A stretch of DNA of 37,678 bases from an uncultured Bacteroidales bacterium (GCA_946406095.1 CAMJJO010000003.1:1-37678); one strand, 5' to 3'; positions 8,178 through 17,489 are shown, numbered from the stretch's first letter. A program made the numbers and translations. Notes: a model not told the origin generated them from the letters alone.

Positions 8178-8193
8178 ATTATAATTAAATTTG
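8163..8193 (+). promoter_or_regulatory. Promoter of secA
   Basis: TTTG (8163-8166), 19-nt spacer, TAAATTTG (8186-8193): an exact Bacteroides-type promoter. The secA ATG follows after 23 nt. Confidence 0.8.
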
Positions 8194-8216
8194 CAGACTA
8201 CACTATTTTTATAAAT

Positions 8217-11200
8217 ATGGCATTAGCAGACGTTATCAAAGCATTGTTCGGATCCAAGGCCGACCGCGACTACAAGGCAGTCAAGCCACTTCTGAACAAG
8301 ATATTGGCAGCATACGACGATATTGACAAATTGTCAGCGGACGAACTCCGCGCCCATTCGGCCAAGCTCCGCGAGCATCTCCGCGAGGTGGAGAAACCTT
8401 TCGAGGACCGGATCGCAGAAATCCGCCTCGAGCTGGACAAGGATATTCCCGTATCCGAAAAGGAGAAACTCGCAACCGAGTCCGACAAACTTGTGAAGGA
8501 CGAAGACGAGGCTATCGAGAAGGCCCTGAACGATATCCTTCCCGAAGCATTCGCCATCGTCAAATCGACGGCAAGGCGCCTTGCACAGAATGAAACCATC
8601 GAGGTGCAGGCCAGCGACTTCGACCGCACCCTTGCAGCAACTCACGACTTCGTGACCATAGACGGCGACAAGGCAATCTACCACAACAAGTGGGTGGCCG
8701 GCGGCAACGAGATTCTCTGGGACATGGTGCATTACGATGTGCAGCTCATCGGCGGTATCGCCCTCCATCAGGGCAAGATAGCCGAGATGGCGACGGGTGA
8801 AGGTAAGACCCTGGTGGCAACCCTCCCGGTGTTCCTGAACGCGCTCGCAGGAAAGGGCGTGCACGTGGTCACCGTGAACGACTACCTCTCCAAACGTGAC
8901 TCCGAGTGGATGGGGCCGCTCTACATGTTCCACGGCCTCAGCGTAGACTGCATCGACAAGCATCAGCCCAATTCGGATGCCCGCCGCAAGGCCTATGAGT
9001 GCGACATCACCTTCGGCACCAACAACGAATTCGGCTTTGACTATCTGCGCGACAACATGGCCATCAACTCCGACGACCTTGTTCAGCGCAAGCATCACTA
9101 CGCCATCGTGGACGAGGTCGACTCCGTCCTCATCGATGACGCCCGTACCCCTCTGATCATTTCCGGGCCGGTCGCCAAGGCGGAGGATGACGGCCAGTAT
9201 ATGGAGTTCCGTCCCTATGTGGAGAAGCTTTACCAGGCTCAGCGTTCCCTTGTGAATCAGGTGCTTAACGACGCCAAGAAGGCCATTGCGGCCGGAGATG
9301 AGCAGGAAGGCGGAAAGCTCCTCCTGCGTGCCCACAAGGGGCTTCCCAAGTATCAGCCTTTGATCAAGTTCCTGAGCGAGCAGGGCATGAAGGTGCTGCT
9401 GCAGAAGGCAGAGAACTACTATATGCAGGATAATGAGCGTGAGATGCCGGTGGTGACGGATCCTCTTTATTTCGTCATCAACGAGCAGCTCCATTCGGTG
9501 GATATGACCGACAAGGGCCACGAGGTTCTTGCCAACGCGGTGGGGAACGAAGACTTCTTCGTCATCCCGGATGTCGGCAGCAGCATTGCCGCTATCCAGA
9601 ACGCGGGTGGTCTCTCCCTCGAAGAGAAGCAGCAGAAGAAGGATGAACTGATGGAGGACTTCTCTCTCAAGAGCGAGCGAATCCATACGGTCAACCAGCT
9701 GCTGAAAGCATATACGATGTTCGAGAAGGACATCGACTACATCATAGTGGACGGCAAGATCAAGATCGTGGACGAGCAGACCGGCCGTGTGATGGAAGGC
9801 CGCCGCTGGAGCGATGGCTTGCACCAGGCTGTAGAGGCAAAGGAAAACGTGAAGGTGGAGGCTGCCACACAGACCTTTGCCACCATCACCCTCCAGAACT
9901 ACTTCAGGATGTATCACAAGCTTTCCGGCATGACCGGTACGGCAGAAACCGAGGCGGGTGAGTTCTGGAGCATCTACAAACTGGACGTGATGGTGATCCC
10001 TACCAACCGCCCCGTCATCCGCGACGACCAGGACGACCTTATCTACAAGACCAAGAAAGCAAAATATGCGGCCGTGATCCAGCGGATAGTCGAGCTCTCT
10101 TCCGAGGGCAGGCCGGTGCTGGTGGGTACGACCGACGTGGAGACTTCCGAGCTCCTCAGCCGAATGCTCAAGATGCGCGGAATCCGCCATAACGTGCTGA
10201 ATGCCAAGGAGAACGCCAGGGAGGCGGAGATCGTCGCCCAGGCCGGCCAGAGCAGCACGGTCACCATCGCCACCAACATGGCTGGCCGTGGTACCGATAT
10301 CAAGCTTTCTCCCGAAGTCAAGAAGGCGGGAGGCCTTGCCATCATCGGCACCGAACGCCACGACAGCCGCCGTGTCGACCGCCAGCTGCGAGGCCGAAGC
10401 GGACGTCAGGGGGATCCCGGTTCGTCCGTATTCTATATTTCGCTGGAAGATAAGCTGATGCGTCTCTTCGGCTCCGAGCGTATCGCCGGCATAGTGGACC
10501 GCCTCGGCATGAAAGACGACGAGGCCCTGGAGAGCTCGATGCTTTCCTCCACCATCGAGCGTGCGCAGAAGAAGGTGGAAGAGAACAACTTCGGCATCCG
10601 CAAGCGTCTGCTCGAATACGACGACGTCATGAACTATCAGCGTGAGGCCATATACTCCCGCCGCCGCAACGCAATCAGCGGCGAGAAGGTGGAAATCGAC
10701 CTCAGCAACATGATGATAGATACGGCTTCGCTCATCATCGACCAGTGCAAGGGAATGGATTTCGATTCATTCCAGGAGACGCTGATGGCAAAGCTCTCGA
10801 TCGATGCCGGTTTCAATGCCGATTTCTATGAGCACGCCAAGGAAGATGAGCTGGTGAAGGCCCTCATCAACCATATGCAGGAGGTCTATACCAGGCGTAT
10901 GGACGTGCTGGTGGAGAAGCTTTCTCCTATCATCAAGCATGTGTACGAGAAGCAGGGGACGATGTATCAGAACATCGCCATTCCGGTTTCCGACGGCCGC
11001 AAGACCATGACCGTTTCCGTCAACCTCGAAAAGGCCTACAACAGCGAAGGCCGCGAAGTTGGCAAGACCCTCAGCAAGAACATCATCCTCTATCAGATAG
11101 ACGAGCACTGGAAGCAGCATCTCCGCGATATGGACGACCTCAAGCAGAGCGTCCAGAACGCCTCTTACGAGCAGAAGGATCCTATCGTGGTCTACAAGCT

Positions 11201-11495
11201 CGAGAGCTACAATCTCTTCGCCCAGATGCTTGAGTCCCTAAACCAGGATGTGCTTAGCTTCCTCCTGCGTGCCTTCGTGCCGCTGAGGGATGCTTCCGAG
11301 GCTGGAAACCGTCCTGCGATGCGTCCCCGCCAGGATATGTCTTCCCTCCAGGCCGGCCGTCAGGACCTTACCACCAACGGCGAGCAGAAGGCCAATACAC
11401 CCATACGTGTCGATAAGAAGATAGGACGCAACGATCCTTGCCCCTGCGGCAGCGGCCTAAAATACAAGAACTGCCACGGAAAGGGCATCGTTTAA
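8217..11495 (+). CDS. secA: Preprotein translocase ATPase SecA
   Basis: SecA is the ATP-driven motor that pushes preproteins through SecYEG at the inner membrane. The ORF track opens at 8061, inside the tRNA-Gly; the start [18 protein letters not shown] at 8217 fits the family and the promoter 23 nt upstream. The product is 1092 aa, the long form usual in Bacteroidota. Walker A is GEGKT at about residues 194-198 and the Walker B region is [15 protein letters not shown]. Helicase motif VI appears as [14 protein letters not shown]. The extreme C-terminus carries the zinc-binding, SecB-contact motif [16 protein letters not shown]. The bactofilin gene follows after 23 bp and is probably cotranscribed. 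Confidence 0.98.
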   Translation: MALADVIKALFGSKADRDYKAVKPLLNKILAAYDDIDKLSADELRAHSAKLREHLREVEKPFEDRIAEIRLELDKDIPVSEKEKLATESDKLVKDEDEAIEKALNDILPEAFAIVKSTARRLAQNETIEVQASDFDRTLAATHDFVTIDGDKAIYHNKWVAGGNEILWDMVHYDVQLIGGIALHQGKIAEMATGEGKTLVATLPVFLNALAGKGVHVVTVNDYLSKRDSEWMGPLYMFHGLSVDCIDKHQPNSDARRKAYECDITFGTNNEFGFDYLRDNMAINSDDLVQRKHHYAIVDEVDSVLIDDARTPLIISGPVAKAEDDGQYMEFRPYVEKLYQAQRSLVNQVLNDAKKAIAAGDEQEGGKLLLRAHKGLPKYQPLIKFLSEQGMKVLLQKAENYYMQDNEREMPVVTDPLYFVINEQLHSVDMTDKGHEVLANAVGNEDFFVIPDVGSSIAAIQNAGGLSLEEKQQKKDELMEDFSLKSERIHTVNQLLKAYTMFEKDIDYIIVDGKIKIVDEQTGRVMEGRRWSDGLHQAVEAKENVKVEAATQTFATITLQNYFRMYHKLSGMTGTAETEAGEFWSIYKLDVMVIPTNRPVIRDDQDDLIYKTKKAKYAAVIQRIVELSSEGRPVLVGTTDVETSELLSRMLKMRGIRHNVLNAKENAREAEIVAQAGQSSTVTIATNMAGRGTDIKLSPEVKKAGGLAIIGTERHDSRRVDRQLRGRSGRQGDPGSSVFYISLEDKLMRLFGSERIAGIVDRLGMKDDEALESSMLSSTIERAQKKVEENNFGIRKRLLEYDDVMNYQREAIYSRRRNAISGEKVEIDLSNMMIDTASLIIDQCKGMDFDSFQETLMAKLSIDAGFNADFYEHAKEDELVKALINHMQEVYTRRMDVLVEKLSPIIKHVYEKQGTMYQNIAIPVSDGRKTMTVSVNLEKAYNSEGREVGKTLSKNIILYQIDEHWKQHLRDMDDLKQSVQNASYEQKDPIVVYKLESYNLFAQMLESLNQDVLSFLLRAFVPLRDASEAGNRPAMRPRQDMSSLQAGRQDLTTNGEQKANTPIRVDKKIGRNDPCPCGSGLKYKNCHGKGIV

Positions 11496-11518
11496 CAGAA
11501 TATAATATTTGAACAGAT

Positions 11519-11935
11519 ATGAGTTACATCAACAAATCTACAGCACCTGTGGTAGACGCCAACAACGTCAGCCACATATCCTCCGGAACCGTTATCAAGG
11601 GTGAAGTTTCGTCCGTGGCAGATATCCGTGTTGACGGAGAAGTCATGGGCAAGGTCTACTCCCAGGGCCGTGTGGTTGTTGGGGAAGACGCGTCCATAAC
11701 CGGCACCCTGGCCTGCGACAATGTCGATTTCTGGGGAAAGATCGAAGGCGATATCTACGTGAAGGACACCTTCTCCCTCAAGGGCACGGCAACCGTTAAC
11801 GGTAATATCCATGTCCGCCGTCTCCAGGTGGATATGGGCGCCCAGATCAACGGCACCTGCAACATGATTACGGAAGAAGATTACGAGACCTTCATCAAGG
11901 ACGTGATCACCACCAAAGCTCCCGTAATCGAGTAA
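11519..11935 (+). CDS. Bactofilin (polymer-forming cytoskeletal protein)
   Basis: The 138-aa product has the bactofilin beta-helix pattern of short repeats with a regular Gly/Val/hydrophobic rhythm (ISSGTVIKGEVSS, IRVDGEVMGKV, VVVGEDASITG, NIHVRRLQVDMGAQINGTC) from about residue 18 to 115. Short disordered tails flank it. Bactofilins assemble into nucleotide-free filaments on the inner face of the membrane and help position cell-wall enzymes. It follows secA closely and ends just before a terminator. There is no adjacent LytM/M23 peptidase, which often accompanies bactofilins elsewhere. Confidence 0.9.
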   Translation: MSYINKSTAPVVDANNVSHISSGTVIKGEVSSVADIRVDGEVMGKVYSQGRVVVGEDASITGTLACDNVDFWGKIEGDIYVKDTFSLKGTATVNGNIHVRRLQVDMGAQINGTCNMITEEDYETFIKDVITTKAPVIE

Positions 11936-11942
11936 GAGAGTT

Positions 11943-12320
11943 TCATTCAAGTTCCGGAACCCGCCTGATATTATACAGGCGGGTTTCTGTTTTATTATAG
12001 GAAATGTCGAAGCATCGGTACTCGTCCCGCCCCCGGCGTATGCGCCGGAACTCGGTCACATACTCTGAGCGGAAGCCGGCGTCGGCCAGCGATGCCAGCT
12101 CCGGGGCTCTTTCTCCGGATTCCAGCACCATCTTCAGCACCTGATAGTTCTTGTCCAGGATTCCCAGCACCCTGTTCCTGCGGTGGCGGGCGGGGCCGTT
12201 CAGGGAATTGTTCCATTCATTCTTGCATCTGCTGCAGCAGAACCGCTTGTCCGCCCTGCCCGAAATTGGCTTTCCGCAGTTGAGGCAGACTCTTTCCTCT
12301 TCGTGTTTCTGTTCGTTCAT
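11943..12320 (-). CDS. Small zinc-ribbon protein, conserved hypothetical
   Basis: The ORF track extends this to 12641, which would overlap ssb on the other strand. The start MNEQKHEEERVCLNC at 12320 gives 125 aa and leaves room for a good promoter upstream. The N-terminus has a Cys4 ribbon, CLNCGKPISGRADKRFCCSRC, followed by NEWNN and a basic helical stretch. The C-terminal half ends with a beta-like RCFDISYN...TRLYNIRRVPELE. This resembles a small zinc-ribbon protein seen across Bacteroidales whose function I do not know. The convergent bactofilin terminator lies inside its last codons. Confidence 0.8.
   Translation of the reverse strand: MNEQKHEEERVCLNCGKPISGRADKRFCCSRCKNEWNNSLNGPARHRRNRVLGILDKNYQVLKMVLESGERAPELASLADAGFRSEYVTEFRRIRRGRDEYRCFDISYNKTETRLYNIRRVPELE
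11958..11995 (+). terminator. Terminator of secA-bactofilin, inside the 3' end of the zinc-ribbon gene
   Basis: AACCCGCCTG (11958-11967) pairs with CAGGCGGGTT (11976-11985) around ATATTATA, followed by a T-rich tract TTTCTGTTTTATT on the plus strand. On the minus strand the same bases encode TRLYNIRRV. Confidence 0.85.
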
Positions 12321-12376
12321 CTCTTTTTTTTGCAGAAAAGTTGAGAAGGATAATCCGGATTTCCAAATTTTTTCGG

Positions 12377-12406
12377 CAAACATATAAAAATTTAAGTTTA
12401 GGCAAA
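12377..12406 (-). promoter_or_regulatory. Promoter of the zinc-ribbon gene
   Basis: On the minus strand TTTG (12403-12406) is followed by an 18-nt spacer and TATGTTTG (12377-12384). Both match the Bacteroides consensus. This leaves a leader of about 50 nt. Confidence 0.7.
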
Positions 12407-12407
12407 T

Positions 12408-12425
12408 CATAAGAAAAATCTTATG
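12408..12425. repeat. 7-bp inverted repeat between divergent promoters
   Basis: CATAAGA-AAAA-TCTTATG lies directly upstream of the -33 box of the minus-strand promoter. A regulatory role is only a possibility. Confidence 0.45.
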
Positions 12426-12467
12426 GTCTTTTAAAAACACACAATCGTCAGCAGAAACAGAAATTAA

Positions 12468-12481
12468 GGCAAATGTTTGCC
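12468..12481. repeat. 14-bp inverted repeat just upstream of the ssb promoter
   Basis: GGCAAA-TG-TTTGCC is a perfect 6-bp inverted repeat with a 2-nt centre, ending 7 nt before the ssb -33 box. It could be an operator for the ssb-pilus transcript, but nothing in the window names a regulator. Confidence 0.45.
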
Positions 12482-12488
12482 ACGATTC

Positions 12489-12520
12489 TTTGGTAATGGC
12501 GTCGCTCTGCCTTTCCTTTG
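12489..12520 (+). promoter_or_regulatory. Promoter of ssb and probably the whole pilus operon
   Basis: TTTG (12489-12492), 20-nt spacer, TTCCTTTG (12513-12520, one mismatch to TAnnTTTG). The ssb ATG follows after 23 nt. No further promoter of this type was seen before 22010. Confidence 0.65.
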
Positions 12521-12543
12521 CATCGGACCAAAAAACAAAGAAT

Positions 12544-12891
12544 ATGGAACAAATCAACAAAACCGAATTGCGTGGTCTCGTGGGGTTTGTAAGGCTCCAG
12601 GAGGTCGGAGGGAAGAAAGTGGCGCATTTCACCGTTGCCACTTCGATGGCTTACAACGACCGCAGCGGCTCTGCGGTTATCGAAACTCAATGGCATAACG
12701 TGACTGCCTGGGAGGGCAAGCGTATCGAGGGCCTGGAAAAACTGAAGAAAGGGGATAAAGTCTGGCTCTTCGGACGCATCCGCTATACCAAGTTCAAGGG
12801 AGCCGACGGTGTCGAACACAATTCCACTGAAATCATTGCCAACAGGATGACAATTATCGACGACGATGATGCTTTCCCTTGCGAGATGTAG
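12544..12891 (+). CDS. ssb: Single-stranded DNA-binding protein
   Basis: The product is a 115-aa OB-fold SSB. The ORF track starts at 12490, upstream of the -7 box; MEQINKTELRGLVG at 12544 matches Bacteroidales SSB starts and sits 23 nt after the promoter. The core shows ELRGLVGFVRL, ETQWHNVTAWEGK and VWLFGRIRYTKF, as expected for the single OB fold. There is almost no linker. The acidic tip that binds partner proteins is represented by DDDDAFP followed by three more residues, unlike the canonical C-terminal DDDIPF. The last 26 bp overlap the start of the OmpA-like lipoprotein gene, so ssb heads the operon. Whether this is the housekeeping SSB or a second copy cannot be told from the window. 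Confidence 0.92.
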   Translation: MEQINKTELRGLVGFVRLQEVGGKKVAHFTVATSMAYNDRSGSAVIETQWHNVTAWEGKRIEGLEKLKKGDKVWLFGRIRYTKFKGADGVEHNSTEIIANRMTIIDDDDAFPCEM

Positions 12892-14779
12892 GCTGCTGGT
12901 TCTGTCGGTGCTTGTCCTGTGCTCGTGTGCACAGGCCCGCAAGATAGAATCGGTCAGGTCCGGAGCTTTCGTTCCGGGCCTGGCCCTGGCAGAAGATGTC
13001 CGCCCGCCGGAAGTGCCGGTGGAAACCCTTATCAGCGACACCATGATGATAAAGGATGCCGAAGGAAGGGATCTGATCATAATGAAAGCGGTGCGGGACG
13101 AGAACGGAGATATGGTGGCCAGCGACGTGATTCTGCCTTCGGTGGTAGTCGCCAGTTTCCGAAACGTGGCCGAGAGGCTTGGCCTGGTGGACCTGAGGTT
13201 CGACCTGAAGGTGCCTGCCGACCTTACCGACAGCCGATGGCAGCTGAGGCTGTCTCCCGTAATGCATATCATGGGGGAGGAGGTGGCTCTGGATCCGGTC
13301 TTCATCACCGGTTCGCAATACCGGGCGGCACAGTTGCGCGGCTACGAAAGATACGCCAGATTCATCGACAGCATAGTCACCGATACCACTCTTTTCATCA
13401 GGAAAAACGAACTTGAATTGTTCCTTAGGAGAAACCTGCCGGAACTGTATGCCTTCCGGGAAGACAGCTCCAGGGTGAGCGACGAGCAGTGGAAGTCGGC
13501 TTTCGGAGTCACAGGCCCGGAAGCGGTGGATCATTACACCGATCATTATCGCAAGCGCCTGAATGCCCGTAAGGCCGGGCGAAAGGACAAGATGTTCCGT
13601 AAATACGTCAAGGCCCCCATCCGCACGGAGGCTCTCCGGCTGGACACGGTCGTGGTGGCCGAATCCGGCGACATTTCCTACAGTTATGTGCAGACAATCC
13701 ATACCCGCCCGAATCTGAGAAAAGTGGAGATAGAACTGATCGGGAGCATCTTCGAAGAGGACAGGGAGATCTGCAAGCTGCCAAGCCCCGGCAATCTGAC
13801 GTTCTACATCAGTTCGCTTTCTTCATTTGCGGAGGATAGGGAAAGATTCCTTACAAAGGTGGTCTCACGCCGGGTGGAAGCAAATACGTCCTGTTATATA
13901 GAATTCGGCGCCGGAAAGGCGGAAATCCTGGAAAACCTGGGGATGAATGCCTCCGAGATGGGCCGTATCAAAGGAAATATCCGGGACATCCTGGAGGACG
14001 ACAAATATGACCTGGACTCCGTGGTAATCACCGCATTTGCATCCCCCGAGGGATCGGCGGCCTCCAATTCCAGACTCGCACTGCGCCGGGCCGGAGCTGC
14101 ATCGGACTTCTTTTCCGGCTACACGCATTTCCTGATCGATAGCCTGTGCATGGCTGGAGATATCCCCCGTGTGGATTTCATCTCCCACGGTGGAGGGGAG
14201 AATTGGGATATGTTCGAGCGCCTTGTAGATGCCGACACCCTGATTCCTCCCGCATCTCTTGAAAAGCTCAGGGAAAAGATGGAAATCAGGGATCCGGATG
14301 GCCGGGAGGCGTCTTTTCGCCGGCTGGAAATCTATCCATACCTGAGGAAAAACATCTATCCAAGGCTCCGGATGGTCCGCTTCGACTTCCATCTGCACAG
14401 AAAGGGAATGGTGAAGGATACCATCCATACCACTATCCCGGACACCCTTTACAGTCAGGGGGTGCAGGCTCTCAAAGACAGGGACTATGAGCGTGCGCTG
14501 GCGCTGCTGCTGCCATACCGCGATTATAACACGGCGGTGGCATTCCTCTCGCTGGGCAGGAATCACAATGCAATGGAGATACTTGAAAAACTGGAACAGA
14601 CTCCTCAGACGGACTATATGAAGGCTGTACTCTATTCCCGTTTCGGGGATGGACGGAATGCCGTCCAGCACTATATGAATGCCTGCTCGGCAGACAGGAG
14701 TTTCGTCTTCCGCGGGAGTCTTGACCCAGAAATAGCAACCCTTATAAAACACTATAATTTAAATCTTTACGATCAATGA
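12866..14779 (+). CDS. OmpA-like lipoprotein of the pilus operon
   Basis: This 637-aa product begins with a hydrophobic signal and lipobox (VLVLCSC, Cys21). The N-terminal half (about 25-330) is a beta-rich region with the segment PSPGNLTFYISSLSSF that is common in Bacteroidota OmpA-like proteins. A degenerate OmpA/MotB-like domain follows at about 340-500, recognisable by ITAFASPEGSAASN and the following RLALRRAGAA. The C-terminal ~110 residues look like short TPR-type helices (YSQGVQALKDRDYERALALLLPY). It may attach the pilus machinery to peptidoglycan or help assembly, but this is inferred from location only. It starts inside ssb and its stop overlaps the next ATG by 4 bp (ATGA). Confidence 0.72.
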   Translation: MMLSLARCRLLVLSVLVLCSCAQARKIESVRSGAFVPGLALAEDVRPPEVPVETLISDTMMIKDAEGRDLIIMKAVRDENGDMVASDVILPSVVVASFRNVAERLGLVDLRFDLKVPADLTDSRWQLRLSPVMHIMGEEVALDPVFITGSQYRAAQLRGYERYARFIDSIVTDTTLFIRKNELELFLRRNLPELYAFREDSSRVSDEQWKSAFGVTGPEAVDHYTDHYRKRLNARKAGRKDKMFRKYVKAPIRTEALRLDTVVVAESGDISYSYVQTIHTRPNLRKVEIELIGSIFEEDREICKLPSPGNLTFYISSLSSFAEDRERFLTKVVSRRVEANTSCYIEFGAGKAEILENLGMNASEMGRIKGNIRDILEDDKYDLDSVVITAFASPEGSAASNSRLALRRAGAASDFFSGYTHFLIDSLCMAGDIPRVDFISHGGGENWDMFERLVDADTLIPPASLEKLREKMEIRDPDGREASFRRLEIYPYLRKNIYPRLRMVRFDFHLHRKGMVKDTIHTTIPDTLYSQGVQALKDRDYERALALLLPYRDYNTAVAFLSLGRNHNAMEILEKLEQTPQTDYMKAVLYSRFGDGRNAVQHYMNACSADRSFVFRGSLDPEIATLIKHYNLNLYDQ

Positions 14780-15849
14780 AAAAGTACATTTATCTGGCAG
14801 CGTCATTCGCTGCGGCGGCTCTTTGCGGCTGCAACAAACAAAACCCCGTTCAAACTATCATGCATGAACCCGATGGCTGTGCACAGATCGCCTTGTCTCT
14901 TGCCGGGAGCAGGAGCACCAAGGCAAGCGTCGACGGAACCGATGTGGAAAATGAGGTCGGAACGGTGGACGTGTTCGTATTCTTCAAGGGAGGTGAGTTC
15001 GACGGACGCCTGGACGCCTACGAACATTTCGACACCGCCCCGTATACACTGAGCGCAACGGCGGGAGACAGGACAATCTACGCCGTAGTCAACAGCGAGC
15101 ACTCGAAATCGGTACTGGAAACCATTTCCACACAGACGGAACTGCTTTCGAAAATGGCGACTCTGTCCTCCCAGAAAAACGCGTCGAATAAACCGGGATT
15201 GTTCACAATGATTGGCAGCGTAAACCGCACGGAGGCCACCTCCAATGCACTTGTGGCCGGTGTGAATTCAGTCACCGTGACGGTAGACCGCATGGTTTCC
15301 AGGGTGCGTCTCCAGAAGATTACCCGTGCATTCGAGTCTTCTGCATTGGCTTCGCAGGATTTCCGCGTAGACGAGGTCTATCTGGCGAATGCGGAAAGTG
15401 TCGATGAGTATGGGCCCGGGCATACCCCAGCGGCTGATGAATTCGTCAATAAACTCGGCGTGCCGGATGAAAGCTATGACATATGGCTGCGAAGGGCCCT
15501 GTCGTCAACACTCGCGAACAACGAATCTAAAACTCTCACGGATGCATCCTACAGCCTTTATGCAATGCCGAATCCGGTGGACACCGACAGCGAGGCGACG
15601 CCCTTCACCGTCCGTAATACAAAGCTCGTGGTCAAGGCCACCCTGGCAGGGAAAGCGCTGTATTATGTGATTCCTCTGGGTGCGATCCGTGGAAATACCA
15701 CCTACGATATCAGCGAACTGGTGCTGACGAGGCCGGGATCTTCGGACCCTGAGCAGAAAACGGAAGTAGCCTCCTGCACGTTCACGCTGGAGATCAGTCC
15801 CTGGACCGTCGTGCCGGTGGAAACGGAAACAGGCAGGTATGTGATATGA
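14776..15849 (+). CDS. Fimbrillin family (FimA/Mfa1-like) type V pilus major-subunit candidate, lipoprotein
   Basis: The 357-aa precursor has a lipobox at AALCGC (Cys19). After a short linker it shows features of the FimA-type N-terminal domain: IALSLAGSRSTKA, a VGTVDVFVFFKGG strand and an IYAVVNSEHS strand. The C-terminal domain ends with FTLEISPWTVVPVET. In type V pili the lipoprotein is exported to the outer membrane and trimmed after an Arg by an Arg-specific protease so that a donor strand can insert into the next subunit. GSR-STK is a plausible cleavage point here, but no such protease is in the window. Position directly before a FimB/Mfa2-type anchor makes it the most likely stalk subunit. 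It overlaps both neighbours by 4 bp. Confidence 0.82.
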   Translation: MKKYIYLAASFAAAALCGCNKQNPVQTIMHEPDGCAQIALSLAGSRSTKASVDGTDVENEVGTVDVFVFFKGGEFDGRLDAYEHFDTAPYTLSATAGDRTIYAVVNSEHSKSVLETISTQTELLSKMATLSSQKNASNKPGLFTMIGSVNRTEATSNALVAGVNSVTVTVDRMVSRVRLQKITRAFESSALASQDFRVDEVYLANAESVDEYGPGHTPAADEFVNKLGVPDESYDIWLRRALSSTLANNESKTLTDASYSLYAMPNPVDTDSEATPFTVRNTKLVVKATLAGKALYYVIPLGAIRGNTTYDISELVLTRPGSSDPEQKTEVASCTFTLEISPWTVVPVETETGRYVI

Positions 15850-16643
15850 GAACGCTTGGATTGCTTGCCCTTGCCTTGCTGGCGGTGGCCTGCACGGTGA
15901 AGGAGGACAGGACGTTCTGCCCGGCTTGGTGCGTGGTCTATTCCGACGGTTATGTGGCCGAAGGGTGCAACGGCAATCTGACTTGCAATATCGCCATAGG
16001 CGAAGACAGCAACTTCGAGTACGGGCGGCAGGATTACGACAGTTTCACCCACAAGGGAAACCTGGTAATGGAGGTCCCCAGGAACGAGGAGGTCTATGTG
16101 GATGTTTTCTGCGGTCTGGAAGGGATGGAACTGATAGGATCCGTGCTGAAGATACCGATGGGTTGCGCCTGCGACAACGTTTACTCCGGCCACGGACAGG
16201 TTTTCATCCAGGGCGAAGAAGGGGAGACCGGCCTTCCGCTGAATAAGGATTATACCCAGATAACGATGAAGGTGAACGGTATAGTCGACGGATACTATCC
16301 CTTCGGTTTCCGCATCAGAGGCAACGTCGATGGGTACGAACTGCCCGGAGGCAGGCCGCACAGGGGCGAGTTCGACTACATACCCAAGGTCGAGAGCGGG
16401 AATATCTTCCGGGCCAAGGTGCCGAGGCAGCTTGACGATTCCCTTGTCCTGGAAGTATTCCACCTGGACGATGGCTCTCTGGTCACCATCCAGAATCTCG
16501 GAAAGATTATCCGGGATATGGGCTATGACTGGAATGCCAGGGACCTTAAAGACATAGGTATAGGAGTGGATGTTTCGGAGGCCTCTTTCAGGGTTGTCAT
16601 CGAAGCCTGGGAAATATCCGAGACAGTAACGGTAGTATTTTAA
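15846..16643 (+). CDS. FimB/Mfa2 family pilus anchor subunit, lipoprotein
   Basis: The 265-aa product starts MRTLGLLALALLAVAC (Cys16) and continues with VKEDRTFCPAW, the charged segment plus Cys-Pro motif typical of FimB/Mfa2 proteins. The pattern of strands continues with IFRAKVPRQLDDS, and it ends VVIEAWEISETVTVVF. FimB/Mfa2 proteins keep their lipid and anchor the pilus to the outer membrane, also limiting its length. Its place right after the FimA-like gene is the same as in the fim and mfa loci of Porphyromonas. The 4-bp ATGA overlaps point to translational coupling. Confidence 0.85.
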   Translation: MRTLGLLALALLAVACTVKEDRTFCPAWCVVYSDGYVAEGCNGNLTCNIAIGEDSNFEYGRQDYDSFTHKGNLVMEVPRNEEVYVDVFCGLEGMELIGSVLKIPMGCACDNVYSGHGQVFIQGEEGETGLPLNKDYTQITMKVNGIVDGYYPFGFRIRGNVDGYELPGGRPHRGEFDYIPKVESGNIFRAKVPRQLDDSLVLEVFHLDDGSLVTIQNLGKIIRDMGYDWNARDLKDIGIGVDVSEASFRVVIEAWEISETVTVVF

Positions 16644-16655
16644 AAACAATTGATA

Positions 16656-17489
16656 ATGAAAACGTTAAATATAATATTTGCGGCGATGGCCGCGATTGTG
16701 GCGATGTCCTGCAACAAGGATGCAAGCATGACGGAGAGGAAGTTGCCGGGGCATTGCGAACCTATCAGTTTCAAGGTCGATGGGGTGAACGTGGACGTAT
16801 CCACCAAAGTGACCCCCGTTACGGATCTGGCCTCTTTCAATGTCATGGCCAGTACCGGAACCGTGGCGTATGAGACTTATGCCTGGACCGTAGTTGCTAC
16901 AAAATCGGGAGACAGCTATATTACGAACAAGTATTGGCCCAGTACCGACCCTTCGTATCATTTCTATGCGGCCAATACTTCTTTGAGTTTTATGTCGAAC
17001 GGAGCGACGGTCACTGTGGACAGTTCGGAGGATATAGTCTGCGCATACAAGAGCAGCCCGCAGTATGGTGTCCCGACACTGGTCAATTTCCGCCATATCC
17101 TGACCAGGATCGGCACGGCGACGATAAGCATCCCAGACGGCTACTCCATATCGGATGCAAGTATAGGAATCAAGAAAATAAGGACTTCGGGCACCTACAA
17201 TCTGCGCACGAAGGGGTGGACCGGGACCAACGAAATCCAGATGCAGCCAGTGCAGGAGGGGAGCAACGATCTGTATTTCATTCCCGGGCAATATGATGTC
17301 AGCGTGACTTTTACCCTCACCAAGGGAGATTTCACCGGCACATACACAAGTGTGACCAATGTGGATTTCCAACCAGAAAAAATAAACAATCTGGAAATCA
17401 ATATCGTCAAGGATCCTGCCGTGCTGGTAAGCTTCTCCGTGACGGTTATAGACTGGGAGGCCAAATCGGTTCCTGTAACTTTGACATAG
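16656..17489 (+). CDS. Fimbrillin-like pilus subunit, lipoprotein
   Basis: The ORF track begins with a TTG at 16650; the ATG at 16656 gives MKTLNIIFAAMAAIVAMSC with lipid Cys19 and 277 aa. The body resembles the Mfa-like fimbrillin family: KYWPSTDPSYHFYAAN, VNFRHILTRIGTATISIP and LYFIPGQYDVSVTF. It ends VSFSVTVIDWEAKSVPVTLT, with a Trp-containing last strand as in its neighbours. Probably a minor or tip-proximal pilin. The gene lies 12 bp after the anchor gene and 4 bp before the next. Confidence 0.78.
   Translation: MKTLNIIFAAMAAIVAMSCNKDASMTERKLPGHCEPISFKVDGVNVDVSTKVTPVTDLASFNVMASTGTVAYETYAWTVVATKSGDSYITNKYWPSTDPSYHFYAANTSLSFMSNGATVTVDSSEDIVCAYKSSPQYGVPTLVNFRHILTRIGTATISIPDGYSISDASIGIKKIRTSGTYNLRTKGWTGTNEIQMQPVQEGSNDLYFIPGQYDVSVTFTLTKGDFTGTYTSVTNVDFQPEKINNLEINIVKDPAVLVSFSVTVIDWEAKSVPVTLT

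Noticed and set aside
8334-10361. 675-aa minus-strand ORF
   Set aside because: Antisense shadow of secA, lacking domain features.
12489-12543. Invertible (phase-variable) promoter for the pilus operon
   Set aside because: I found no pair of inverted repeats of suitable spacing flanking the promoter and no recombinase gene in the window; the short repeats at 12408 and 12468 are each single sites.
12321-12641. N-terminal extension of the zinc-ribbon ORF to 12641
   Set aside because: It would cross its own promoter and overlap ssb head-on; the sequence is low in conserved character until MNEQ at 12320.
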